Shown: in pieces, positions 1 through 7,688 of the stretch
Layout: the number at the start of each line of letters is the position of its first letter
Position numbering within the stretch: the stretch's first letter is position 1
Origin: an uncultured Phycisphaerales bacterium
GTDB taxonomy: Bacteria; Planctomycetota; Phycisphaerae; UBA1845; CAIVHJ01
Direction of reading: 5' to 3'
NCBI GenBank assembly: GCA_903905665.1
Contig: CAIVHJ010000280.1
Span: 1-17,157 of the forward strand
DNA length: 17,157 bases
The notes under the pieces: generated by a model
Told to the model about the DNA's origin: nothing
Databases searched by the model: none
The model's input: the letters and a program-made list of their open reading frames with translations, nothing else
Position numbers and translations under genes: made by a program

Positions 1-110
1 AATCCGACGATCTCGCCCGGTTCGACCGAAAATCCGACGCGATCAACAACCCGTCTTCCGTTGTAAGATTTGACCAGATCATGAGTTTCTAACAGTGTTG
101 TTTTCGCCAT
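1..110 (-). CDS. lptB: LPS export ABC transporter ATPase LptB, N-terminal fragment
   Basis: Only the first 36 codons are inside the window; the rest lies beyond base 1. The ATG is at 110-108. The visible residues read MAKTTLLETHDLVKSYNGRR, followed by VVDRVGFSVEPGEIVG. That is the standard start of an ABC ATPase: the adenine-contacting aromatic in KSYNGR, then the strand leading to the Walker A loop, which would follow directly after the window edge. The LVKSYNGRRVV wording is the one I associate with LptB, the cytoplasmic ATPase that powers transport of lipopolysaccharide through LptFG-C-A-D. A GGAAACAGGA stretch lies directly upstream as a possible ribosome site. It follows lepB on the same strand, separated by a 403-base gap, so it probably has its own promoter. 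The ABC family is certain; assignment to LptB rather than another ABC ATPase is likely but rests on a short fragment. Confidence 0.82.
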   Translation of the reverse strand, partial: MAKTTLLETHDLVKSYNGRRVVDRVGFSVEPGEIVG

Positions 111-196
111 TCCTGTTTCCGAGCAGTCAAAATCAATAGTGGATATCCTGTTGACAATAGCCCTTCCTGACACCCGTGCGGTTATCCAAGATCATC

Positions 197-225
197 AGTA
201 TCTCACAGAACACCTATTCTGACAA
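197..225 (-). promoter_or_regulatory. Possible sigma70-type promoter for lptB
   Basis: On the minus strand TTGTCA (225-220; 5 of 6 to TTGACA) is followed after exactly 17 bases by GATACT (202-197; 4 of 6 to TATAAT). Transcription would begin near 190, about 80 bases before the lptB ATG. A perfect TTGACA on the same strand at 242-237 has no good -10 at normal spacing. Low confidence, since promoters in this group of bacteria may not follow E. coli rules. Confidence 0.25.
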
Positions 226-281
226 CATAGCACATCTGTCAACCACGTTTTTTCGCCTATAACACGCTTGTTTTCAATAAG

Positions 282-290
282 TTATACACA
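282..290 (+). promoter_or_regulatory. DnaA box (TTATACACA)
   Basis: TTATACACA is an exact match to the bacterial DnaA-box consensus TTATNCACA. It sits in the most AT-rich part of the gap, next to TTTTCAATAAG. A second exact box lies about 110 bases away in the opposite orientation. Confidence 0.5.
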
Positions 291-392
291 ATTCTGTCTT
301 AAGTCTTGTGCCTTTCGTTTCGAATCATATCTGCCGATTCAGGTGTTGTGCTTTGTTATCTCAAAGAATACAGGGAATTCACAGCAGAAAAA

Positions 393-401
393 TGTGGATA
401 A
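393..401 (-). promoter_or_regulatory. DnaA box (TTATCCACA, read on the minus strand)
   Basis: The plus strand reads TGTGGATAA, so the minus strand is TTATCCACA, the strongest classical DnaA-box form. It pairs with the box at 282-290 in inverted orientation. The match is seen directly; binding by DnaA is inference. Confidence 0.5.
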
Positions 402-481
402 GTTCTTGTCGTGCCTAAGATAAGGTAATTCAAAAAGATTGAATATTGTTCACCCTGTGAAGCATTTATACATTCCACTAT

Positions 482-509
482 GCAAACAACACCGATTCTT
501 GTTCGGGTG
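482..509 (-). terminator. Possible intrinsic terminator of lepB
   Basis: Five bases after the lepB stop, the minus strand reads CACCCGAACAAGAATCGGTG, which folds as CACC(C)GA / TCGGTG. This is a six-pair stem with one bulged base and a seven-base loop, followed by TTGTTTGC. The T tract is short and interrupted, so termination may be weak. A second weak inverted repeat, TTCAC/GTGAA, lies at 449-461. Confidence 0.35.
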
Positions 510-513
510 ATCT

Positions 514-2295
514 TTATCGAATCCACCGCATTTTTCCGACGTCTGGAATCAGTCCAACATCTCGAAGGGCGGGAATCCAACTGATGTGAAACCCGCTGGG
601 CCAATAGACAAAGAACGCCCTTCCGATCATCTGGTCGTCCGGGACGGTTCCAACCTGATAGAAGATTCCTCGGTTTTTGAGATAGTCGGCGGGTTCTTCC
701 CAGAGCCGCGAATCCTGACTTTTTGGGCTGTTGTCACCCAGAACGAAGTATTCGCCTCGGCGGAGACAGATCGGGAAGCCCGTGGTCCCCCAGCCCGGAA
801 TGGTCGAACGGCCATCGCGACCCAGGTTCAGATCGCATTCGGTGTAATAGACATCCCGCCATAACGACAAGTGGGACAAGGAAATATCGAGATGGTCGGC
901 GGATATTCGCGCGCGGGATGGTCGAGTGGAGGTTCTGGATTTCAGGCGAAGTTTTTTGAAATCGGGAGAGTAGTTCTCGTCGGTGGTCGCCACGACGGGT
1001 ATTTCGCGCCCATCCACGCGGAGCGAAACCCGGTAATCGACGTTGGTGAATTCGATTTCGACGGGCTGGCCGATGCGCCAAGGCGGGATTTGGCCGGCGG
1101 CGAGGACGCAAGAAGATTTTTGGCCTTGCGCGTCCGCCTGAGTCAGCACGACTTCGCCGTCGCGGTTGAGGCGGACATCAAAAGCATCGTCGTTTTTGGT
1201 GAGTTCGAGGCTCAGATTCCCGTCGCCGCCTTCGTAGGAGAGGACAAAATGAATCCGCAGATCGCCGACGGTTTCCGGCGGTTCTCCGATCGGACCGCCG
1301 AAATTGTAGGCATAAAAATCCGTAATCTTCTTGCCGGTGAACTCGATGGTTTGCTGACCCGAATCGGCGCCATGGAACCGAACGATACGATCCGAGGTGT
1401 CCCAGCAATTTTCGGTCGTACGCGAAGGCGCCAGCGACTCCCATCTGGGGCGTTGGGGTCGAACATCGGGCGAGGGAAGAAAATCCTGATGAAAAACGAT
1501 CTGCCAAAGCGATTTTTGGGCAACGGGAGTTTTTCGCTGGATTTGAAGTTGTCCCTCCAGTAATGGCGTGATTTTCTTTTCCAGCACCGACAACTGTCGC
1601 AACGGGGCGTCCTGGGTTTCCGGGGTCTCGATTCCGGGTTGTTTTTCCCACGTTGCCTTCACTGCCCGGTATTTCAGTTCGACGGCCTGTTCGAGCAAAG
1701 CCCGTGCTTCCTCATCCAGCGCCGAGATCGGGCAAGCATAAATATCCCCGTCGATGATCTCGAGCACTTCGTTGGGAAGTCCGATCAGGCGCTTGATGAA
1801 ATTGTGTTCGCCGTTGGCGGGGTTTTTGAAGACGACGACATCCCAGCGATGCGGGGCGAGCAGCGATCCGCCGAGGTCATAGACCCATTTGAAGACGAGA
1901 ATGCGGTCCCCGCTGAGCGGTTCGGAAGACACGGTCGTGTTTCCGGAGGCCAGCGAAGTCGCCGGAGAAGACGGGACGTCGCTTCGGCCGGATCGTTCGT
2001 TCGCATTCTCAACATACGATTCTTTTCCGCAATTCGGGCATTTGATTCGTGGCTGGCCGGAAGAGCCGAAGGCGAATTCCCATCCACAATCGGGGCAAAT
2101 CTGGAGACCGTGCTGTCCGTAGAGGGAAGGCGCCATCGAACCGGTGGGGATGACAAAGGCTTCGACCAAAAATCCGCGAAATACAAACGCCAGAATGAAG
2201 GCAACGACGAGCGATTCGATGGTATCCTTGATGTTTTCGATCTGAGAGTCGCGCGGCGGTGCAAGGGGCGGCATTCCGGGGGTCAGTCGATTCAT
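514..2295 (-). CDS. lepB: Signal peptidase I, enlarged, with zinc ribbon and extra domain
   Basis: This inner-membrane serine protease removes signal peptides from exported proteins. The 593 residues start at the ATG at 2295, which overlaps the stop of the upstream gene as ATGA, with GGAG five bases before it. An earlier in-frame start would lie inside that gene. One membrane segment (about 25-44) precedes the catalytic serine in PTGSMAPSL (Ser53). The general-base lysine is in FIKRLIGLP (Lys168). The conserved late box GDNSPKSQDSR begins near residue 520. Two features are not found in the classical enzyme. One is a CPDC/CPNC zinc ribbon (Cys67, 70, 86, 89) between Ser and Lys. The other is about 330 extra residues (roughly 181-515) between the lysine and the GDN box. 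The second half of that insert alternates short beta-type stretches like a concanavalin/LamG sandwich. Typical bacterial enzymes have about 250-330 residues. All catalytic residues are present, so it should be active. Cleavage specificity and the role of the insert are unknown. Confidence 0.94.
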   Translation of the reverse strand: MNRLTPGMPPLAPPRDSQIENIKDTIESLVVAFILAFVFRGFLVEAFVIPTGSMAPSLYGQHGLQICPDCGWEFAFGSSGQPRIKCPNCGKESYVENANERSGRSDVPSSPATSLASGNTTVSSEPLSGDRILVFKWVYDLGGSLLAPHRWDVVVFKNPANGEHNFIKRLIGLPNEVLEIIDGDIYACPISALDEEARALLEQAVELKYRAVKATWEKQPGIETPETQDAPLRQLSVLEKKITPLLEGQLQIQRKTPVAQKSLWQIVFHQDFLPSPDVRPQRPRWESLAPSRTTENCWDTSDRIVRFHGADSGQQTIEFTGKKITDFYAYNFGGPIGEPPETVGDLRIHFVLSYEGGDGNLSLELTKNDDAFDVRLNRDGEVVLTQADAQGQKSSCVLAAGQIPPWRIGQPVEIEFTNVDYRVSLRVDGREIPVVATTDENYSPDFKKLRLKSRTSTRPSRARISADHLDISLSHLSLWRDVYYTECDLNLGRDGRSTIPGWGTTGFPICLRRGEYFVLGDNSPKSQDSRLWEEPADYLKNRGIFYQVGTVPDDQMIGRAFFVYWPSGFHISWIPALRDVGLIPDVGKMRWIR

Positions 2296-4700
2296 GGAGT
2301 CTCCGTTTTGGGCGTCGGCGCTGTCTTCGCCGACCGAGCGATTTCGTGCTCCACCCGCCGATGCAGGTCTGAAGACCACTGCGAGTCGGTGCACAATTGA
2401 TCAAACATTTCGAGCGTTTTCAGCGCCATATCGCCGCGCCCTTCCCTGACCAGCAATAAAGTTGTGACATAGTACGGCCATGGAGAACGGATATCCACCG
2501 CGCTATAGAATTCGAGCGCCTCGTACGCATATTGGTACAGGTTGTTCAAATCGGGTTGGTGAAGCAAGAATTCGGTCTGGTCCGCAATGGCTTGTGGGCG
2601 GCCTTGCGCGACATCGACCAGCAGCAAAGTCAACGACGCGAGCGGTGTTGGTCCTTCCGTAAGTGCTTTTTGGGCTTCGGATTGCGCGCCGGGGATGTCA
2701 TTCAGAAACCAGCGATGGTAGGCCAATCGGGCACGGTAATCCGGCGTACGAAATCCGCGGTTTATCGCACGTTCCCACAATGCGGAGGCATCCTTGTACC
2801 GGCCGGATTGACGAAGAAGGTCGCTTGCGGCAATCAGGGCTGGCAGATGGCCCGGATTGAGTTCAAGAATGCGATCATAACAAGACAGGGCTTCAGAAAA
2901 TCGTTGCTGTGAATTGGCGAGGTCAGCCAAGCCCAGCAGGGCATCCAGATCGTATCCGCGACTGTTGTCCAAAGATTGCTGGTAAAGCACCTGCGAGCGA
3001 TCGACGTCGCCTTGCAGACGATAGATTTGCGCCAGCAGATTCAAGTCCGGGTTGGAGCGAGGTGCTTGATGGACAAGCGGTTCAAGGACTTGTGCCGCTT
3101 GCTCCAAGCGACCTGCGTGGAAGAAAACCCAGCCGAGATAATGAGGCGCTTCAAGAAAATCGGGGTCGCGCTGGATGGCGGACTGCAAATCCGCGATTGC
3201 GCCATCGGTGTCGCCTTGTGTCTGAAATCTGCACATCGCTCTGAGCGACATGGCGAGGGCATAGGCGGTTGAGTCGGAGGAGAAACGCGTGAGTTCCTTG
3301 TCGGCGAGTTGGGCGGCTGTGGAATAATCCTTATTTTTGAATTTAAGCCAGCCCAGTTTGGCAAGCCATGTGGGGAATTCCGGGGCGATTTCGACGACGC
3401 GTTTCATTTTGGCTTCGGGGGTTGCGTAATATCGCGTCGTGATCCATCCGATCCGAACGAGCAGGCCGACTACAAAAACGGCAACGCCACAACCGATCAA
3501 CTTCCAATAGAGAACAAACCCCACCGGTCGCGGATGGTACCACAACCACACGACGAATGCGGCGACGATCCAATGCAGTCCCAGATTGGGAAAATAGGCA
3601 TAACGATCGGCAGCCAATTGATTTCGGGTGGGGACGAACGGAAGGGTCGGGGCGATAGCGATGACAAACCACAGCAATCCCACCCATCCGATTCGAGTCC
3701 GTCGCAATGAAACAAGAACCGCCGCAGAAACGATGCCGCAGTACAGAATCGCATGGACCACCGCGGGATCGGACCACGAGATATTCACGGGCGGGGGGTA
3801 GTGCGGCGAAAGGCCCGTCGGCCAAAGATAGTGTTGGAGATACCATCCCAACGCCAGAACAACCCGTGCCGAAGAGGGTCCATGCAGTTGCTCGGTGGCG
3901 CCTTCGAGCATTTGGCTTTCGCGTGTGGCAAAGACGTTAAGAAGAAGAAAGCCGGCCGTAATCGCCGTGGCCACAATTGTATTGATGATGGCGGCGCGAG
4001 TCGGACGTCGGCGAGACCACCATGCGACGCCGAGCATGAGCAGCGGAAGTGCGGCGTTGAGTTTGCTCATGTGGGCCATCGCCACAAGAACAACCAGCAG
4101 CAGGGATCGCATCAAACCGCTGGTAAGGGTTTCAACACGCGACGACGGGGTGTCGGGCGGGGGCGCCCACCATCGTCGGACGAGGATCAGAACAAGAAGC
4201 GAAAAGGTGGTGCTCAGCAGCGTCATTCGGCCGTTGAGCCATGAGTAGCTTTCCACAGACAGGGGATGCACCAAAAACAGAGCGGCGATGATGAGGCCCA
4301 CTCCATCGCTGGACAAACGACGGAACAATCTCCAGATCAGGATGCCGTTGAGGATATGCAGGAGGACGTTGGTCAGGTGCATGTGAAACAAGACATTGTT
4401 GATCTGCTCCTGTGGGTCGGCGCCGTGGGCGAACAGGGCAAATTCAATTTGGAACGTCAACAGGGGTATGGGTTGATAGAGGTCGCGATGCGTGATGGAG
4501 AAAAGTTCGACGGCGTTGGGCAGTGACGGGTGGTTGACCAAAGCGTGATTGAGTACAAGGTGTTCGTCATCGCCGCCGACGTGCGTGAGACTCAGGGTCG
4601 GTGCGCCAACAATGGCGCCCAATCCGATGATTAGCACCCATGGGATGACCCGATGAAGCCGGGGGTGGGCGGATGAAAAACGTCGTTTCGTTGAGTCCAT
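2292..4700 (-). CDS. TMTC-like membrane glycosyltransferase with C-terminal TPR repeats
   Basis: The 802-residue protein is probably a GT-C-fold, polyprenyl-phosphate-sugar-dependent O-glycosyltransferase in the inner membrane. The N-terminal 420 or so residues hold many membrane helices (first about 19-37). Motifs shared with the TMTC/PMT-type family are visible: the acidic pair in GGDDEHLVLN (Asp44, Asp45), YQPIPLLTFQ, a VHPLSVES loop (about 144-151), LSPHYP (298-302) and ADRYAYFPNLGLHW (364-377). From about 440 to 760 there is a TPR array, for example LGWVFFHAGRLEQAAQVLEP and YDRILELNPGHLPALIAASD. This would lie outside the membrane and select substrates. I prefer the ATG at 4700. A TTG 12 codons upstream is open but has no ribosome site and lies at the edge of the hairpin spacer. 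Its stop overlaps the lepB start (ATGA), so glycosylation and export genes are coupled in translation. The exact sugar and acceptor are unknown. Confidence 0.85.
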   Translation of the reverse strand: MDSTKRRFSSAHPRLHRVIPWVLIIGLGAIVGAPTLSLTHVGGDDEHLVLNHALVNHPSLPNAVELFSITHRDLYQPIPLLTFQIEFALFAHGADPQEQINNVLFHMHLTNVLLHILNGILIWRLFRRLSSDGVGLIIAALFLVHPLSVESYSWLNGRMTLLSTTFSLLVLILVRRWWAPPPDTPSSRVETLTSGLMRSLLLVVLVAMAHMSKLNAALPLLMLGVAWWSRRRPTRAAIINTIVATAITAGFLLLNVFATRESQMLEGATEQLHGPSSARVVLALGWYLQHYLWPTGLSPHYPPPVNISWSDPAVVHAILYCGIVSAAVLVSLRRTRIGWVGLLWFVIAIAPTLPFVPTRNQLAADRYAYFPNLGLHWIVAAFVVWLWYHPRPVGFVLYWKLIGCGVAVFVVGLLVRIGWITTRYYATPEAKMKRVVEIAPEFPTWLAKLGWLKFKNKDYSTAAQLADKELTRFSSDSTAYALAMSLRAMCRFQTQGDTDGAIADLQSAIQRDPDFLEAPHYLGWVFFHAGRLEQAAQVLEPLVHQAPRSNPDLNLLAQIYRLQGDVDRSQVLYQQSLDNSRGYDLDALLGLADLANSQQRFSEALSCYDRILELNPGHLPALIAASDLLRQSGRYKDASALWERAINRGFRTPDYRARLAYHRWFLNDIPGAQSEAQKALTEGPTPLASLTLLLVDVAQGRPQAIADQTEFLLHQPDLNNLYQYAYEALEFYSAVDIRSPWPYYVTTLLLVREGRGDMALKTLEMFDQLCTDSQWSSDLHRRVEHEIARSAKTAPTPKTETP

Positions 4701-4759
4701 ATCCGAAATCTTACCGATGTGCGGGATGTTTCCCAAGAAGGGGTCTCACCCTCCCCCGA

Positions 4760-4851
4760 CCCCTCCCTAAAAAGGGAGGGGAGTAGTTGAGCCCGCCAAA
4801 CGGCGAAGCCACACCGGGAAGTCCCACGAGTTGGGAACTCGACATCGTGTC
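4760..4851. repeat. Cluster of four hairpins in a divergent spacer, REP-like
   Basis: Between the divergent starts at 4700 and 4909 lie four perfect inverted repeats in 92 bases. They are CCCCTCCCT-AAAA-AGGGAGGGG (4760-4781), CGCC-AAAC-GGCG (4794-4805), CGAGTT-GGG-AACTCG (4827-4841) and GACA-TCG-TGTC (4841-4851). The first is also preceded by a near-direct repeat (ACCCTCCC and ACCCCTCCC). No open frame here looks like a real protein. The arrangement resembles dispersed palindromic (REP/MITE-like) elements, but only one copy occurs in the window. No clear promoter hexamers were identified for either flanking gene. Confidence 0.5.
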
Positions 4852-4908
4852 GCGGGTAGCGGGAAGGGAGCGCGGCGGGTATTCTGAGTGTGGCGACAGG
4901 TAAAAGCG

Positions 4909-6390
4909 ATGAAGGGTCACATAGTGAATCACCGTCCGGGAGTCTTGGGCCGACCGGGGGCGCGAAGCGTGCTGTGTGCGCTGGGAATCGTTCTGATCTT
5001 TTTGGGGTCCGGAAAGGTCTGGGCCCAAAATGCGGCTGGGAGAGAGTCGTCGTCGCGGCATCCCTTGGCGGTTCGGGAGCAGATCGTTCGCGACCGGGTG
5101 AGGCAGATGGAAGACCGGATGGTGCGTTTGGTTGACCAGCTTCGGGCGAGCGAACCTGCCCAGGCACGTCGCCTGGAACGTGCGATTCGGTCTTTGTCGG
5201 AATTGCGAGTTCAAAGGAATCTGGAACAGATCGTCGGATTGCTGGATGACGAGGCCCGCTGGGACCAGGCGCTACAGGAGCAGGAAAAGCTGCTGAATGA
5301 TTTGGAGTCTTTGCTGGCGGTGCTGACGGTGGAGGAATCGGAGACACCATCCGATGCCGCGCTGGCGGATTTGCAGGAGGTTCTTAATCGCCTGAATGAT
5401 TTGCTGGATCGGGAACGGAAACTTACAGAGGACACCCGCCTCGTCGCCGACGCCCAGCAGATGGAATCGCTCGCCGGAATCCAGAAAGAAATTCTCGAAC
5501 TGACGAAGCAGTTGCTCGAGCACATGCGGCAAGGCGAGGGGGGTGATCCGCAATCGCCGACACCTGGAGCGGAGCAAGTGTCGGACGCCGGTGATTTGAT
5601 GAGTCTGGCGGCGGAGCAATTGGAGCGGGGAGACAACGAATCCGCCGAAACCCAGCAGGAAGCCGCTGATCGGCTGGAACAGGCCCGACAACAACTCCAA
5701 CGGCGGATGCAACAACTCCGCGCGCTTCGGCGGCGTCGCGCGATGCTCGACTTGAAAAGCAAATTTGAGGAATTGCTCCGCCGGCAGCAGGAAGCCGGCG
5801 AAGCGACGCAGCGGCTTGGAGAGAAGGAACCGGCGTTGTGGTCGCGGATGGACGAGTTGGAAGCGATGGATTGGGGTCGGCGAGAAGATCAGATGGGGGA
5901 AACAACGGAGCAAGCCCGAACCCTGCTTGCAGATGCGGGGGCGGACGAGGAGTTTGTGCAGAACGTGGCGGAATTGCGAGAGGGGTTTCGTTCGGCGTCG
6001 GAGCGACTTGGGGGGTTGGATGCCGGCGAGGAAACACAGCGAATCCAATCAAGCATTTTGTCTCGCCTCAAGGAGATTTTGTCTGCCCTTGAGCAAGAGG
6101 AACAGGCTGCGGCGGGTTCTGCGCCGGTCGGCACGCCGGGGACGGGGAGCAAGCCGATAGTTGCGGCCGGTCCGCGGTCGTCGTCTCCGGCAACGAAATC
6201 CACCACGCCCGCCGGAAGCGGAGCCGAAGGGGCGCTAGCGCCGGCGCCGGGGGTTCAGCCGGGCGAAATGTGGGGACAGATGCCGCCAGCCCAGCGCGAG
6301 GAGATTCTGCAACACCTTGGCGAGAGTTTTCCGGAGTCGTATCGGGCGCTAATCGAACAATACTACGAAGAGTTGAGCAAAGAGAAATGA
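4909..6390 (+). CDS. Exported coiled-coil protein of unknown function
   Basis: The 493-residue protein starts at the ATG at 4909, with AGG eight bases before it; a GTG seven codons upstream is less likely. Residues 1-39 form a signal peptide (basic start, hydrophobic 21-34, then KVWA before QNAA), so the mature protein is periplasmic or surface-located. Residues about 55-400 are almost entirely charged, heptad-like helix rich in Glu, Gln, Arg and Leu, consistent with long coiled coils. Examples are RLEQARQQLQRRMQQLRALR and EILSALEQEEQAA. A Pro/Ala/Gly/Ser-rich linker (about 405-450) leads to a final helical module, MPPAQREEILQHLGESFPES then YRALIEQYYEELS. I recognise this from other exported planctomycete-type proteins, but it has no assigned function. 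The stop overlaps the next start as ATGA. Family not recognised beyond this. Confidence 0.85.
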   Translation: MKGHIVNHRPGVLGRPGARSVLCALGIVLIFLGSGKVWAQNAAGRESSSRHPLAVREQIVRDRVRQMEDRMVRLVDQLRASEPAQARRLERAIRSLSELRVQRNLEQIVGLLDDEARWDQALQEQEKLLNDLESLLAVLTVEESETPSDAALADLQEVLNRLNDLLDRERKLTEDTRLVADAQQMESLAGIQKEILELTKQLLEHMRQGEGGDPQSPTPGAEQVSDAGDLMSLAAEQLERGDNESAETQQEAADRLEQARQQLQRRMQQLRALRRRRAMLDLKSKFEELLRRQQEAGEATQRLGEKEPALWSRMDELEAMDWGRREDQMGETTEQARTLLADAGADEEFVQNVAELREGFRSASERLGGLDAGEETQRIQSSILSRLKEILSALEQEEQAAAGSAPVGTPGTGSKPIVAAGPRSSSPATKSTTPAGSGAEGALAPAPGVQPGEMWGQMPPAQREEILQHLGESFPESYRALIEQYYEELSKEK

Positions 6391-7592
6391 CTGCTTTTGC
6401 GACGACAGTGATTGCGTGTGTTTTGTGCGGCGGCGAACCTCGCACGGAAGCATTGCAAGGCCGCCTCATTGAAGTCACCACGTTGGAGGGGACGGAAACG
6501 GTCGGAGCGTGGGCCGGGGCTGAAGACGATCAGAAAATTCTGGTCAAAATTGCGGCTGATTTGCCTGCGATTGCGATTTCGCGAAACGATCTGTTGTCGG
6601 TCCGGTTCTTGAATTCGAGCGCCGATGATCCCGGCGAGCAATTCACCCATCGAATCGAGTTGGCGGGTGGATCGATTCTGGCTGCGACGCTTTGTTCCGG
6701 CGACGCGCAATCGGCGACGATACAAACGCCGCTCGGGGGGCCGTTTTCGGTTCCGTTTTCCAATTTATCCGTTGTGATGCGCCGAGTGGGTGGGAAAAAC
6801 AAAGAAGCGATCGAACAGCTGATGCGGCAGTCCGATCGAAGCCGGGACGTGCTTGTCGTCCTGCATGAAGGGGCGATTCGGACATACGAAGGGGCGATGG
6901 AATCGTGTACGCCGGCGGGGGGACAATTTCGTTACCGTGACCGCACGTTGAGTTTTGACTGGTCCGACGCCGTCGGGGTCGTTTTTGCAACAACGACAAA
7001 TCCGTCCGCGCCCCCCGTCGTTTGCCATCTGTCTGGCGGATATCAAATCTACGGAGACTTCGTTCGGATCGGAAGGGAAAAAGTCGAGATGAAAACCGCC
7101 GAGGGGTTGACTTTGTGTGTTCCCGTTGTGGGGATGGAAACACTTGAGTTTAACAACTCGCGGGTGTGTTATTTGAGTACCCTCAATCCGCGCGCCACGA
7201 TTCAGGAGGATATGTTTGGATTGGCTTGGCCTGTGCGGATCGACCGTTCGGTTTCCAACCAGCCGATTCGTCTGGGAAATCAGAATTATGCCCGCGGGAT
7301 CGGCGTGCATGCGCCCTGCGAATTAACCTATGATCTGACGGACGATTATACGTTGCTGGTCGCTGCCGTGGGAATCGATGATGCGGTTCGGCCTCGCGGC
7401 AAGGTGGTTTTTCGTGTGGTGGGAGACAATCGGGAGTTGTTTTCCGGCGGACCGTTGTCGGGTAATGATCCGCCGCAAAAAATTTCGGTCGATATTCGAG
7501 GGGTGCACCAGTTGCGATTGATTGTGGAGGCGACGGACGATCTCGATTTTGGAGATCATGCCGACTGGGCGGATGTGCGGTTGATCAAATGA
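6387..7592 (+). CDS. NPCBM-domain exported protein
   Basis: The 401-residue protein starts at the ATG at 6387, which overlaps the previous stop (ATGA), so the two genes are translationally coupled. The first 22 residues are a short, weak hydrophobic leader (MTAFATTVIACVLCGGEPRT) that may be a signal peptide. The middle part is beta-rich and unrecognised. Residues about 260-401 are a clear NPCBM/NEW2 carbohydrate-binding-type domain: YLSTLNPRATIQ, then YARGIGVHAPCELTYDL, VGIDD, and the closing DHADWADVRLI. This beta-sandwich is common on secreted glycosidases, where it is thought to bind sugars. No catalytic glycosidase domain is present here. Together with the coiled-coil gene before it, this suggests a two-component surface or periplasmic complex, possibly sugar-binding; the complex is inference. 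Confidence 0.88.
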   Translation: MTAFATTVIACVLCGGEPRTEALQGRLIEVTTLEGTETVGAWAGAEDDQKILVKIAADLPAIAISRNDLLSVRFLNSSADDPGEQFTHRIELAGGSILAATLCSGDAQSATIQTPLGGPFSVPFSNLSVVMRRVGGKNKEAIEQLMRQSDRSRDVLVVLHEGAIRTYEGAMESCTPAGGQFRYRDRTLSFDWSDAVGVVFATTTNPSAPPVVCHLSGGYQIYGDFVRIGREKVEMKTAEGLTLCVPVVGMETLEFNNSRVCYLSTLNPRATIQEDMFGLAWPVRIDRSVSNQPIRLGNQNYARGIGVHAPCELTYDLTDDYTLLVAAVGIDDAVRPRGKVVFRVVGDNRELFSGGPLSGNDPPQKISVDIRGVHQLRLIVEATDDLDFGDHADWADVRLIK

Positions 7593-7688
7593 CGCGTTGT
7601 TGTTGAGGCGTTTTGCCAGGCCGGCGAATTGTGTGGACGAACGCCGCGCGTGTCATTAAGATTGACGGGCATGATGCGGAGCACAAAC

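Larger units (their letters stand above)
111..513. other. AT-rich non-coding gap between lepB and lptB
   Basis: No convincing gene is present on either strand. Hand counting gives about 37% G+C over 181-480, clearly below the coding regions beside it. The gap holds two exact DnaA-box nonamers (282-290 and 393-401) and several two-mismatch relatives: 138-146, 182-190 and 467-475. It also has a possible sigma70-type promoter for lptB and a possible terminator for lepB, both listed separately. It is at least the 5' regulatory region of lptB. Whether it is also a replication or DnaA-responsive site is open. Confidence 0.7.

Noticed and set aside
151..156. Perfect TTGACA on the plus strand in the AT-rich gap
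   Set aside because: No -10-like hexamer at normal distance and no plus-strand gene downstream.
356..604. 82-codon minus-strand frame across the lepB end and the AT-rich gap
   Set aside because: Overlaps the lepB C-terminus in another frame, has no ribosome site and no recognisable protein pattern.
871..1563. 230-codon plus-strand frame opposite the lepB insert
   Set aside because: Antisense shadow of a confident gene, with no start signal and no domain.
1639..2400. 253-codon plus-strand frame opposite lepB
   Set aside because: Antisense to the catalytic and zinc-ribbon part of lepB; the sequence is Arg/Gly-rich with no family resemblance, typical of an antisense shadow.
4631..5350. 239-codon minus-strand frame over the divergent spacer
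   Set aside because: Very Pro/Ser/Arg-rich, crosses the hairpin cluster and overlaps both the TMTC-like gene and the exported coiled-coil gene.
5272..6048. Long minus-strand frames opposite the coiled-coil gene
   Set aside because: Leu/Gln/Arg-rich reverse reading of the coiled-coil codons; no independent evidence.
7593..7625. ACGC/GCGT inverted repeat with following TTTT after the NPCBM gene
   Set aside because: Only four stem pairs with a twelve-base loop; too weak to call a terminator.
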